A DNA stretch of 64,000 nt from Lantana camara (lineage: Eukaryota > Streptophyta > Magnoliopsida > Lamiales > Verbenaceae), in NCBI GenBank assembly GCA_037501455.1, contig CM074858.1, positions 78,962,501 to 79,026,500 of the forward strand. The letters are read 5' to 3'. The notes below the pieces were generated by a model, which made no database searches, had not been told where the DNA came from, and worked only from the letters and a program-made list of their open reading frames with translations. Every line of letters starts with the position of its first letter. The stretch's first letter is position 1. Shown one piece after another: positions 10,883 to 21,024 of this stretch. A program made the position numbers and the translations under genes.

Positions 10883-12206
10883 GGATAAGCAATAACATGT
10901 AAGCTTTTCTCCCTTCTTTGGCCAAGAACAGCCCCTATGGCCAAATCACTAGCATCACACATGAGCTTAAATGGTAAATTCCAATCCGGTAAAAGCTTGC
11001 AGAGAGGTAAACTAATTTTGGAGAAATCCTTGATAAACCGGCGATAAAATCCGGCATGACCAAGGAAACTCCTAACTCCCTTAATATTGGTTGGTGGTGG
11101 CAACTTCGCAATCACATCAATCTTGGCTTTGTCAACTTCAATTCCCTTTTCTGAAATCATGTGGCCTAACACAATTCCTTCCTTAACCATGAAGTAGCAC
11201 TTTTCCCAATTCAAAACTAGGTTAGTTTCTTCACATCTATGCAAAACTTGGGTTAAATTCTGCAAACAAAAATCAAAAGAAGAACCAAACATAAAGAAAT
11301 CATCCATAAATATTTCCATGGAACGCTCAATGAAATCAGAAAAAATAGCCATCATGCATCTTTGAACCGTAGCTAGGGCATTACACAGTCCAAAAGGCAT
11401 TCTCCTAAAGGCAAAAGTACCACAGGGACAAGTAAAAGTTCATTTCTCCTAGTCTTTCGGAGCTATAGCTATCTGATTATACCCCGAATACCCATCTAGA
11501 AAACAGTAGTATGCATGCCCAGCTAATCTCTCCAACATCTGATCAGTTAAGGGAAAGGGAAAGTGAGCTTTTCGTGTTGCAATATTTAACTTCCTATAAT
11601 CAATACAAACTCTCCATCCTGTGACTGCCCTTGTAGGAATCAACTCATTATTCTCATTCTTGACTACAGTCATCCCCCCTTTCTTAGGCACAACATGAAC
11701 AGGACTAACCCACTTACTATCTGAGATCGGATAGATGATCCCGACATCTAACAATTTAATTACCTCATCTCTAACAACTTCTTTCATATTCGGGTTTAAC
11801 CTGTGTTGGTGTTCAACAGAGGGTTTATGCTCGTCTTCCATCAAAATTTTATTAATGCAGATAGTTGGGCTGATTCCCTTAATATCAGAAAGAGTCCATC
11901 CTATCGCCCTCTTATGATCTCTCAAAACCCTTAACAAAGCATCTAATTGTATCTCATACAACTCAGTAGAGACCACAACAGGCAATGTATCAGATTCACC
12001 CAAGAATTCATATTTCAAATGATTGGGGAGGGGTTTCAATTCCAAACTAGGAGCCTTAACAATTGAAGGAGGAGGAGTGGGCTTACCTGTACCCAACTCC
12101 TCATAAACAAACCTTTGCTGGAATGGTATGAATGGGGTTGCCTCAAGTTCTCTTGAACAGCAAGCAATCTCTTCAAACAAATCTTCCCCATCTATTCTCT
12201 CCTCCA
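10883..12206 (-). pseudogene. pol: Athila-type pol fragment: linker and reverse transcriptase
   Basis: On the minus strand, reading from 12206 leftwards, the frame gives a long linker with ELKPLPNHLKYEFLGESDTL. Athila RT follows: GWTLSDIKGISPTICINKIL, IIYPISDSKWVSPVHVVPKK, WRVCIDYRKLN and YYCFLDGYSGYNQIAIAPKD. Two in-frame stops (TAG and TGA, about 11438-11448) precede FAFRRMPFGLCNA. The catalytic motif here is FMDDFFMFG. The RT thumb (GHAGFYRRFIKDF) and the start of RNase H follow, and the fragment is cut at 10883 by G's LTR end. RNase H core, integrase, LTR and any env-like ORF are absent. In frame, the fragment continues the gag-PR piece at 21025-22538 across copia element A. It is dead. 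Confidence 0.9.
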
Positions 12207-14149
12207 TGTTGGAAAACACGAATCAGAAAGCAGCGGAATTTAAAAAAATTTTCCCAACAAAAGGACCTTGAACTCGCAATCATGTAACCAAATTCGTAAA
12301 GATAGAAAACTTACTTTTCTTTTATTCTTTCTTGAAGCGTTTCAAGCCACCCAAGAACGCTCTTCTCGCGGCTTGATCCCCTCTCCTTGGTAAAGCTCGA
12401 ATCTTCAAACTTCTAACTTGAAGTCTCTAGAGAAAGTCCACCAACTTGATCACAATCTAACTAGTAAGGATGCTAGTTCTCTAGTTAGTGTTTAGGCTTA
12501 ACCTAGGGTTTAATTTAATCTTGGAGAAAGGAAGGTGTTCAACACATGAACCAAGAATTGTCTATTAGCTCCATAAGGAGCTCGAGCTCCCCTATTTATA
12601 GGGAGGGGGGTGCTGAAATTCCTAGTCCTTTATGGGCTAGGATTTTGGTCCCTCTCTCCTATTACTTGTTCATCAAGTATTTTCTAACTTTGACTTTGAA
12701 TTCTAATTCAAGTCAACTTTTAAGAGAGCTAAAAATATCCAAACTATTTTTGGATAATTTTATACTTTATTTATTATAAAATAAATAACTTATTTTTATC
12801 TAATTAATTAATTCGTAATTAATTAACTAGATTATTTTCTCCAAAATTAGACTTTCCTTTTAATTCAAAATTAAACCAAAGTCTATTAAATAATTAACTA
12901 ATTAATTATTTAATATATATATATATATATACACACGTGTCTGACACGTGTCACAGTGACACGTGTCACTCACGTGAGCCACACGTGTGACTTCACACGT
13001 GTGGAACCCTCTTGGCCCGATTAACTCGTTTAATCATTTTCAATCCTCAACTCATGTAACCAAGTTGTTGTGTGTGACCCTTTAGGTTCTCAATTCAATT
13101 AGCACTGACCCCAATTAATTAATTCACCAATTAATTAATCAGTCCACAGATTAAACGACCATAGTCTAGCAACAGGTGTTTAACCCCTAGCTGAATTGGA
13201 ATGTTCGGATTCGACAGAACCTTTAAGTCATTGATTCATGTGAGATACAATCCTCCTACTTACTATCTCTCAACCAAGATCTAGGGCAAGGGAATAATCA
13301 GAACCCTAATAATCCGGTCTTAAAGCTAAGTGCATTTCATATCCATTTGATCTCAATCCAAGAAACCCTTTTCTTGATGTCTTGATCTACTGCCTTGGCC
13401 AAGGACTCCATATGGCATATGAATGACTTACACAATAAGAGATCACCTTGCAAATGCAAGTGTAGGTCCTTTCTTGATTCTCATTCACTTTCATGAGTCA
13501 CTTGTGCAGCCCCAGCATAAGCCCTGAATCAGTTGTCTAAGGCGACACCCTTTAAAGCTTATACCTAAGACTATAGAGTTAACTCATAAAGTGACAAGGA
13601 ACCTCAAGTCTAAGGATCAATTCACCACATCAATGACTCGTGAGATATTTCCTAATCTGGAAGTTTCCATTTCCTGAAATAGAAACTTCCTTTCCCATTT
13701 AGGAATGTTCTAACACGGGGCATCTCAGTGAACTTACTTATTAAAGTAAGCACCCTCATGTATCACGCACGTATCAACTATACACTTTGCACCTCCATGA
13801 AACAAGGTGGTCCTTCTTAAGGGCGTGATCCCACAAGCAAGCCTTAGAGGAGTCAGGTTGACACTCCCACTGTCTGTAGGACTCATCGGCTTGGAGTATT
13901 TTACTAATCATGACTTATGTGATATAGGGCTCGTTTCATGAACCATTTCACCTAAATGGTAGAGTCCTAAAGTCATCAGGATTAGGGGAGTTCTCATACA
14001 TGCACAGCTAAAGTAAACGCATACCAAACAAGAGCATATAAAGAAGTGTTGCCTCAATTCGTTATTTCATTCAAAGATTGTCTGTGATTACAATAAGAAA
14101 AAGCACAAAGCGGATATACAATCGGCTTTCTAGGGCACTATTCCTAACA
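12207..14149 (-). repeat. 3' LTR of copia element A
   Basis: On the minus strand it starts TGTTAGGAATAGTGCCC at 14149 and ends GTGTTTTCCAACA at 12207. It contains a TATA-like CTATAAATAG (minus, near 12592-12600) and six CACGTG hexamers at 12934-13001. The 5' LTR lacks an 11-base stretch near 12730, and the AT dinucleotide run differs in length. Confidence 0.95.
12934..13001. promoter_or_regulatory. Six G-box (CACGTG) palindromes in the copia LTR
   Basis: CACGTG begins at 12934, 12945, 12960, 12971, 12982 and 12996, with spacings of 11, 15, 11, 11 and 14 bases. G-boxes bind plant bZIP and bHLH factors in light, ABA and stress responses. In the 5' LTR the matching sites are at 19804, 19815, 19841, 19852 and 19866; the third is mutated to CACTTG. 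The cluster lies about 340-400 bases upstream of the TATA box, where an enhancer would be expected. Confidence 0.65.
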
Positions 14150-14162
14150 ATCTCCCACTTGC
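14150..14162 (-). other. Polypurine tract of copia element A
   Basis: On the minus strand GGGCAAGTGGGAGATT abuts the start of the 3' LTR at 14149. It is the plus-strand primer site and ends a few bases after the pol stop codon. Confidence 0.75.
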
Positions 14163-14165
14163 CCG

Positions 14166-17100
14166 TCAAAGCCATTCTAAAGCTACTCTAAGTCCCATCT
14201 TCTGAAGATGACCTTGGAAAGCTTCTCGACTAAGGGGTTTAGTAAGTGGATCTGCCACGTTCTCTGCTGCTGTGACCCTCTCAATTAGCACATCTCCTCT
14301 TTTGATAATATCACGGATTAGGTGATACTTCCTCATAATGTGCTTGGTCCGTTGGTGAGATCTTGGTTCTCTTGCTTGAGCAACCGCCCCAGTGTTGTCA
14401 CAAAACACAGTAATGGGGTCTTTCATGCTAGGAACAACATTCAACTCTTGAATGAAGTTTCTAATCCAAACACCTTCCTTAGCTGCATCATTTGCAGCTA
14501 AGTATTCGGCCTCAGTGGTCGAATCTGCAGTGGTAGTTTGCTTGGAACTCTTCCAACTCACTGCTCCGCCGTTTAGGCAGAAAATGTATCCTGACATTGA
14601 CTTAAAATCATCTAAGTCAGATGCAAAGCTTGCATCACAGTATCCTCCGACAGTAAGATCTTTCTGACCTCCGTAAACTAAGAATAAATCTTTAGTACTT
14701 TTCAAGTACTTAAGAATATTCTTCACGGCAGCCCAGTGACCATCTCCAGGGTCAGATTGGAAACGACTCGTTACACTAAGTGCATAAGCCACATTCGGTC
14801 GAGTACATAACATTGCATACATTATGCTACCTATTGCTAATGCATAAGGTGTATGAGTCATTCTTTCCTTCTCAAGGTTAGTCTTAGGACACATCTTCTT
14901 TGAACGACATGTTCCTACACTCATAGGAAGGTTCTTAACCTTTGCTGACTCCATATTGAATCTTTTCAATACTTTGTCAATGTACATCGATTGTGATAGT
15001 CCTATTAACCTTCTAGATCTATCTCTATAGATTTTAATTCCAAGGATATAGGACGCATCACCAAGATCTTTCATCTCGAATTGGTTCGATAACCATAACT
15101 TAGTCACTTTCATATCATCCTTCGAATTCCCAATATGAAGGATGTCATCAACATAAAGTACTAAGAATTGCACTGAGGTCTCCAATTCCTTTCTATACAC
15201 ACATGATTCATTCGAAATTTGGATGAAGCCAAACGCTTTGACCGATTCATCAAATCGAATGTTCCAATTCCTAGAAGCCTGTTTCAATCCATAGATTGAT
15301 CTTTGGAGTTTGCAAACCTTTTGCTCACTCCCACTGAATGTGAAACCTATGGGTTGCTCCATATAAATGTCTTTGTCAATGTCACCATTGAGAAAGGCAG
15401 TTTTCACATCCATTTGCCATATCTCATAGTCATAATATGCAGCAATGGCAAGTATGATCCGAATAGACTTTTGCATTGCAACTGGTGAAAAGGTTTCATC
15501 AAAATCCACGCCGGGTCTCTGAGTGAATCCTTTTGCAACCAGTCTTGCTTTGTATGCTGTAATGCTTCCATCAACTCCAAGCTTTCTCTTAAAGATCCAT
15601 TTGCAACCTATGGGTTTGACCCCATCAGGCAAATCTACCAAGGTCCAAACTTGGTTGGAGTTCATGGAGTCCATTTCGGATTTCATGGCTTCTATCCACT
15701 GTTCAAAGTCAGAATCTGAAAGTGCCTCCTCATATGTTAAAGGATCATTATCCTTTTGAGAGATTTCATGGAAGAATCCATACCATCTCTCCGGCTGTCT
15801 AGGAGTACGTTCAGAACGCCTTAGAGGAGGGTTTTCGTGTGTATCGAAATTCGTGATTGGTTGTGGTTGATCAGAGTGGGACGTTTCTTCAGTGGGTGGT
15901 AAGGGGTCACTTTGTACTTCTTCTAATTCTATGATCTTGCCTTTCTTTTCATTAAGGAATGGTTCCTCCAGAAAAGTAGCATTTCTGGAAACAAACACCT
16001 TTTGCTCAGATTGATCATAGAAGTAGTATCCTATGGATTCCTTAGGATAACCTACAAAGTAGCATAAGTTAGAACGAGATTCTAACTTATCTCCCACTGT
16101 CCTCTTCACGTAAGCAGGACAACCCCAAATTCTTAAGTAAGAATAACTAGGGATTTTACCATGCCACATTTCATAGGGCGTTTTGGGGACTGATTTAGAG
16201 GGAACTAGATTCAGAATCTTTGCTGCACTTTCTAGGGCATAACCCCAGAAAGAAGGTGGTAAGTCAGTGAAACTCATCATGGAACGAACCATATCAAGTA
16301 GGGTTCGATTCCTTCTCTCAGAAACTCCATTAAGCTGAGGAGTTCCCGGAGGAGTCCACTGAGAGATAATCCCATTATCCTTGAGATGATTAAGGAATTC
16401 TTCACTAAGATACTCGCCTCCTCGATCAGATCGAAGTGCTTTGATCTTGTGACCAGTTTGGTTCTCAACCTCCTTTTGAAATTCGAAGAATTTCACAAAA
16501 GCTTCAGATTTATACTTCATTAAGTATACATAACCATACCGACTAAAGTCATCAGTAAAGGTTATGAAATACTGATGATTGCTTCTAGTGCTTACACTAA
16601 GCGGTCCACAAACATCAGTATAGATCAAATCCAAAACCTTAGTGGCACGTTCTACAGTTCCTTTAAAAGGAACTTTGGACATCTTTCCTTTGAGACAGGA
16701 TTCGCAAGAAGTCAACTCTTTGAGATCATTTTCAGAGAATGATCCTAAAGTGTTTATCTTGCTAATTCTGTTCTTGGAAATGTGTCCTAATCTAGCGTGC
16801 CATAAGGGAGCTGAAACTTTATCATCTCTCTTATGCTTTGTTTCTCGTTGTATATTCATAATATTGATATTTTGAGTTAGGTAAAGTCCATTACTTAGAG
16901 TACCGATATGAACGGAAGAGTTGTTCCGTTTGACAAAATATTTACCATTCTTAATATAAGTTTCATAACCTTCACAATCTAATATTGGAACTGAAATTAT
17001 ATTACAAATAATGCTCGGTACATAAAGGACTTTATTTAATACTAACTCAAAACTACCTAAATCTAATCTAATTGTGCCTAAAGCTCGAGCTTCAACGTTT

Positions 17101-18086
17101 GAGCCATCACCGATCTTCAAGATACATTCTCCTTCTTTGAGTTGTTGGACTTCACTTAGCATCTGTACATCATTACAGATATGAGTTCCACAACCGGTAT
17201 CAAGTACCCAATAACTAGAATTAATAGAAAGATTTACTTCAACGAGAAAGATACCTTTCTTTAGAGTAGCCTTGTACTCTGGGCAGTTTCTCCTCCAATG
17301 TCCCGCTTTGCCACAATGGAAGCAAACATCCTCTTTCTGATCACGCTTCTTCTTTTGGGCCTTCCCCTTCGAAATGCCACCAGTGGGCCTAAGGGGTTTC
17401 TTCTTCTTCTTTTGGGCTTTCTTGCCCTTACCTTTAGAAGGCCCAGAAGAGGAAGATGGAGCATTCATCATCAAAACCTTATTGTCCTTCTTGATCGTGC
17501 TTTCAGCAGTCACAAGCTGACTAATCAGCTCAGCTACAGTAGCACCAGCATGATTCATGTTGAAGTTAAGGACAAATGGGTTGAATGATGGTGGGAGCGA
17601 AGCTAGCAACAAATCCACTGAAAGCTCATCTTTCAGTGGCATGTCCATGGAAGCAAGTTTCTCAGTAAGGGCAAGAAACTCGAGTCCAAATTCATGGACA
17701 CTTGAACCTTCCCTCATTCTCAAGTGGAACAATTCCTTTGAAGTGTTATACCTTGTAACACGTTCATGAGGGCGGTAAAGTTGCTCTAAGTGGTCGTAAA
17801 TCTCCCAAGCAAATTCCATGGCCTCATGTTGCCTTTGCAAGTCCGGAGACATGTTAGCCAACATAAGGCAACGGGCTTGGAGATTATCATCCTTCCACTT
17901 CTGAATCGCGTCCCGCTCGGCCCGAGTGGGAGCCTCCCCTTCGGGACTAGGCTCCCCTTCGAAGAGAACATAAGTTCTCTTCTCAGAATCTAAAATGATT
18001 TTTAGATTCCTCAACCAATCAGAATAGTTGGGACCAGTCAACTTGTTTGACTCGAGGATCGATACAAGAGGGTTTTTGGTTGCCAT
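14166..18086 (-). CDS. gag-pol: Copia gag-pol polyprotein, intact (1306 aa)
   Basis: A single open frame with Ty1/copia domain order. The Gag domain comes first (MATKNPLVSILESNKLTGPN, then a Lys-rich linker). A CCHC knuckle CFHCGKAGHWRRNC lies near residue 255. The aspartic protease has WVLDTGCGTHICND near 293. Integrase has an HHCC region from about 428 (HARLGH...CESCLKG) and a DDE core with TDVCGP, SDRGGEY and an ERRNRT segment. Reverse transcriptase has WQMDVKTAFLNGDI and catalytic YVDD near 977. RNase H has YCDASFASD near 1149 and STTEAEYLA. All catalytic residues I can check are present, and length is normal for a plant copia element. The start codon is the first ATG after a long leader. 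The Tork/Angela group is plausible but the clade is not certain. Confidence 0.95.
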   Translation of the reverse strand: MATKNPLVSILESNKLTGPNYSDWLRNLKIILDSEKRTYVLFEGEPSPEGEAPTRAERDAIQKWKDDNLQARCLMLANMSPDLQRQHEAMEFAWEIYDHLEQLYRPHERVTRYNTSKELFHLRMREGSSVHEFGLEFLALTEKLASMDMPLKDELSVDLLLASLPPSFNPFVLNFNMNHAGATVAELISQLVTAESTIKKDNKVLMMNAPSSSSGPSKGKGKKAQKKKKKPLRPTGGISKGKAQKKKRDQKEDVCFHCGKAGHWRRNCPEYKATLKKGIFLVEVNLSINSSYWVLDTGCGTHICNDVQMLSEVQQLKEGECILKIGDGSNVEARALGTIRLDLGSFELVLNKVLYVPSIICNIISVPILDCEGYETYIKNGKYFVKRNNSSVHIGTLSNGLYLTQNINIMNIQRETKHKRDDKVSAPLWHARLGHISKNRISKINTLGSFSENDLKELTSCESCLKGKMSKVPFKGTVERATKVLDLIYTDVCGPLSVSTRSNHQYFITFTDDFSRYGYVYLMKYKSEAFVKFFEFQKEVENQTGHKIKALRSDRGGEYLSEEFLNHLKDNGIISQWTPPGTPQLNGVSERRNRTLLDMVRSMMSFTDLPPSFWGYALESAAKILNLVPSKSVPKTPYEMWHGKIPSYSYLRIWGCPAYVKRTVGDKLESRSNLCYFVGYPKESIGYYFYDQSEQKVFVSRNATFLEEPFLNEKKGKIIELEEVQSDPLPPTEETSHSDQPQPITNFDTHENPPLRRSERTPRQPERWYGFFHEISQKDNDPLTYEEALSDSDFEQWIEAMKSEMDSMNSNQVWTLVDLPDGVKPIGCKWIFKRKLGVDGSITAYKARLVAKGFTQRPGVDFDETFSPVAMQKSIRIILAIAAYYDYEIWQMDVKTAFLNGDIDKDIYMEQPIGFTFSGSEQKVCKLQRSIYGLKQASRNWNIRFDESVKAFGFIQISNESCVYRKELETSVQFLVLYVDDILHIGNSKDDMKVTKLWLSNQFEMKDLGDASYILGIKIYRDRSRRLIGLSQSMYIDKVLKRFNMESAKVKNLPMSVGTCRSKKMCPKTNLEKERMTHTPYALAIGSIMYAMLCTRPNVAYALSVTSRFQSDPGDGHWAAVKNILKYLKSTKDLFLVYGGQKDLTVGGYCDASFASDLDDFKSMSGYIFCLNGGAVSWKSSKQTTTADSTTEAEYLAANDAAKEGVWIRNFIQELNVVPSMKDPITVFCDNTGAVAQAREPRSHQRTKHIMRKYHLIRDIIKRGDVLIERVTAAENVADPLTKPLSREAFQGHLQKMGLRVALEWL

Positions 18087-19062
18087 TTCAAAACACGTAG
18101 AGAATCACAGAATCTACGACCTAAATGGTAAAACAGAGAACTAGTGAGCATGCTGAATTATAACGATATACAAAAGATAAGGTCTTTAATCTAATGTAGC
18201 TCCCACTATTTTTCAAAGATCTATAATTCCCAAAGATCTAAGAGGAACACGTTTCCCAATAAACCAATAAAATTCCAATTAATTTCCAAAATTAATAAAT
18301 TTATTCTTTCATTATTTTCAGAAAATAAAGATTGTAATTTTTCCAAATTTAAATCGCTTAAATATTCAAAATCCCAATTCAAACAATTATTTCAAAAATA
18401 ATTCAAATTTAATAAATAAAATTTTTCAGAAAAATTAAATCGGGATTTCAAGGATCGAAAACACGAAAACACGAAAACGCCAAAACCGTGCCCGGAATCG
18501 CCCGAAACGAGCACAGGCTCGCCGCGCAGCGTCCCGCGCTAGGCGCACGCCCTGCGCGCAACGCGCGCAGCTTGCTGCTGCTCACGTGCGGGCGATGCCG
18601 GGCGGGTGCTCCCGCGCGGTTGCGGGAGCGTGCGGGCGGCTGTCCCGCGCGGTTGCGGGACAGGCGGGCAGGCGCGCCTAGGCGGGGCCTAGGCGCTGGC
18701 GGGCGTCAGTGGCGGGCAGTCCCGCGCGGTTGCGGGACTGATGGGCGGGCGGTCGCGGGCCTGGCGTGCTACGCCTTAGCACGTCAGGCTCGCGTTTTCG
18801 TAACGCGATTTCGTGTTTCATACTTTTAGTTCAAAAAACCAAAACAATCCAAAAAAAAAAAATTCGATTTAAACATATTTCAATCAAAACGGTTTTCAAA
18901 ATCACAATTTAAGAAAACAGTTTCAGAAATTCAGGAAGAATTACAGTTTCGTATTTCAGGCTTTCTAAAAGAACTCATGAATACCTAATTCGCATCTAAG
19001 CCTAAGAATTTCTACCAAATTCAGAATAATTGAGACGAATTAGAAACACGATTAACGAGGTG
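18087..19062 (-). other. Copia element A leader with a GC-rich structured segment
   Basis: Untranslated leader between PBS and gag. Most of it is A/T-rich, but about 18485-18800 is extremely G+C- and CpG-rich. It contains three hairpins (see next entry). A plus-strand frame of about 113 codons through it is low-complexity Arg/Ala/Gly and antisense to the element, so it is not annotated as a gene. Confidence 0.7.
18608..18739 (-). other. Three covarying hairpins in the copia leader
   Basis: Copies at 18608-18629, 18641-18662 and 18718-18739 each have stem TCCCGC/GCGGGA, loop GCGGTT (plus-strand reading) and two more outer pairs. The outer pairs change but stay complementary: GC..GC, TG..CA and AG..CT. 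Copies 2 and 3 have a further C-G pair outside. Confidence 0.7.
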
Positions 19063-19074
19063 GCTCTGATACCA
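19063..19074 (-). other. Primer-binding site, copia element A
   Basis: TGGTATCAGAGC on the minus strand, two bases from the LTR end at 19077; complementary to initiator-Met tRNA. Confidence 0.92.
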
Positions 19075-19076
19075 CT

Positions 19077-19770
19077 TGTTGGAAAACACGAATCAGAAAG
19101 AAGCGGAATTTAAAAAAAATTTTCCAACAAAAGGACCTTGAACTCGCAATCATGTAACCAAATTCGTAAAGATAGAAAACTTACTTTTCTTTTATTCTTT
19201 CATGAAGCGTTTCAAGCCACCCAAGAACGCTCTTCTCGCGGCTTGATCCCCTCTCCTTGGTAAAGCTCGAATCTTCAAACTTCTAACTTGAAGTCTCTAG
19301 AGAAAGTCCACCAACTTGATCACAATCTAACTAGTAAGGATGCTAGTTCTCTAGTTAGTGTTTAGGCTTAACCTAGGGTTTAATTTAATCTTGGAGAAAG
19401 GAAGGTGTTCAACACATGAACCAAGAATTGTCTATTAGCTCCATAAGGAGCTCGAGCTCCCCTATTTATAGGGAGGGGGGTGCCGAAATTCCTAGTCCTT
19501 TATGGGCTAGGATTTTGGTCCCTCTCTCCTATTACTTGTTCATCAAGTATTTTCCAACTTTGACTTTGAATTCTAATTCAAGTCAACTTTTAAGAGAGCT
19601 AAAAATTTTTGGATAATTTTATACTTTATTTATTATAAAATAAATAACTTATTTTTATCTAATTAATTAATTCGTAATTAATTAACTAGATTATTTTCTC
19701 CAAAATTAGACTTTCCTTTTAATTCAAAATTAAACCAAAGTCTATTAAATAATTAACTAATTAATTATTT

Positions 19771-19803
<33 letters not shown>

Positions 19804-21019
19804 CACGTGTGTGACACGTGTCACAGTGACACTTGTCACTCACGTGAGCCACACGTGTGACTTCACACGTGTGGAACCCTCTTGGACCGATTAAGTCGTT
19901 TAATCATTTTCAAGCCTCAACTCATGTAACCAAGTTGTTGTGTGTAACCCTCTAGGTTCTCAATTCAATTAGCAGTGACCCCAATTAATTAATTCACCAA
20001 TTAGTTAATCAGTCCACAGATTAAACGACCATAGTCTAGCAACAGGTGTTTAACCCCTAGCTGAATTGGAATGTTCGGATTCGACAGAACCTTTAAGTCA
20101 TTGATTCATGTGAGATACAATCCTCCTACTTACTATCTCTCAACCAAGATCTAGGGCAAGGGAATAATCAGAACCCTAATAATCCGGTCTTAAAGCTAAG
20201 TGCATTTCATATCCATTTGATCTCAGTCCAAGAAACCCTTTTCTTGATGTCTTGATCTACTGCCTTGGCCAAGGACTCCATATGGCATATGAATGACTTA
20301 CACAATAAGAGATCACTTTGCAAATGCAAGTGTAGGTCCTTTCTTGATTCTCATTCACTTTCATGAGTCACTTGTGCAGCCCCAGCATAAGCCTTGAATC
20401 AGTTGTCTAAGGCGACACCCTTTAAAGTTTATACCTAAGACTACAGAGTTAACTCATAAAGTGACAAGGAACCTCAAGTCTAAGGATCAATTAATCACAT
20501 CAATGACTCGTGAGATATTTCCTAATCTGGAAGTTTCCATTTCCTGAAATAGAAACTTCCTTTCCCATTTAGGAATGTTCTCACACGGGGCATCTCAGTG
20601 AACTTACTTATTAAAGTAAGCACCCTCATGTATCACGCACGTATCAACTATACACTTTGCACCTCCATGAAACAAGGTGGTCCTTCTTAAGGGCGTGATC
20701 CCACAAGCAAGCCTTAGAGGAGTCAGGTTGACACTCCCACTGTCTGTAGGACTCATCGGCTTGGAGTATTTTACTAATCATGACTTATGTGATATAGGGC
20801 TCGTTTCATGAACCATTTCACCTAAATGGTAGAGTCCTAAAGTCATCAGGATTAGGGGAGTTCTCATACATGCACAGCTAAAGTAAACGCATACCAAACA
20901 AGAGCATATAAAGAAGTGTTGCCTCAATTCGTTATTTCATTCAAAGATTGTCTGTGATTACAATAAGGAAAAGCACAAAGCGGATATACAATCGGCTTTC
21001 TAGGGCACTATTCCTAACA
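19077..21019 (-). repeat. 5' LTR of copia element A
   Basis: Paired with 12207-14149. On the minus strand it starts at 21019 and ends at 19077. It contains the active-copy TATA box and five intact G-boxes (19804-19871). An (AT)n run lies at about 19771-19802. Confidence 0.95.
19462..19470 (-). promoter_or_regulatory. TATA box of copia element A
   Basis: TATAAATAG on the minus strand, flanked by C/G-rich sequence. It is upstream of about 360 bases of LTR before the PBS, so the transcript probably begins near 19435. Confidence 0.6.
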
Positions 21020-21024
21020 CTCCA

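Larger units (their letters stand above)
12207..21019 (-). mobile_element. Ty1/copia element A, structurally complete
   Basis: It has two 1943-bp LTRs (12207-14149 and 19077-21019), TG...CA ends, PBS, one long gag-pol frame and a PPT. Five-base target duplications CTCCA flank it at 12202-12206 and 21020-21024. By eye the LTRs differ at about two dozen substitutions plus a few indels, roughly 1%, so this is a young insertion. The frame has no stop. The element could still be autonomous, although expression cannot be judged. It sits in an Athila-type pol gene. Confidence 0.95.

Noticed and set aside
10883..12206. Env-like ORF expected in some Athila elements
   Set aside because: The fragment stops in RNase H; the region where an env-like ORF would lie is not in the window.
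18488..18829. 113-codon plus-strand frame rich in Arg, Ala and Gly
   Set aside because: Antisense of the copia leader; composition follows the GC-rich hairpin segment.
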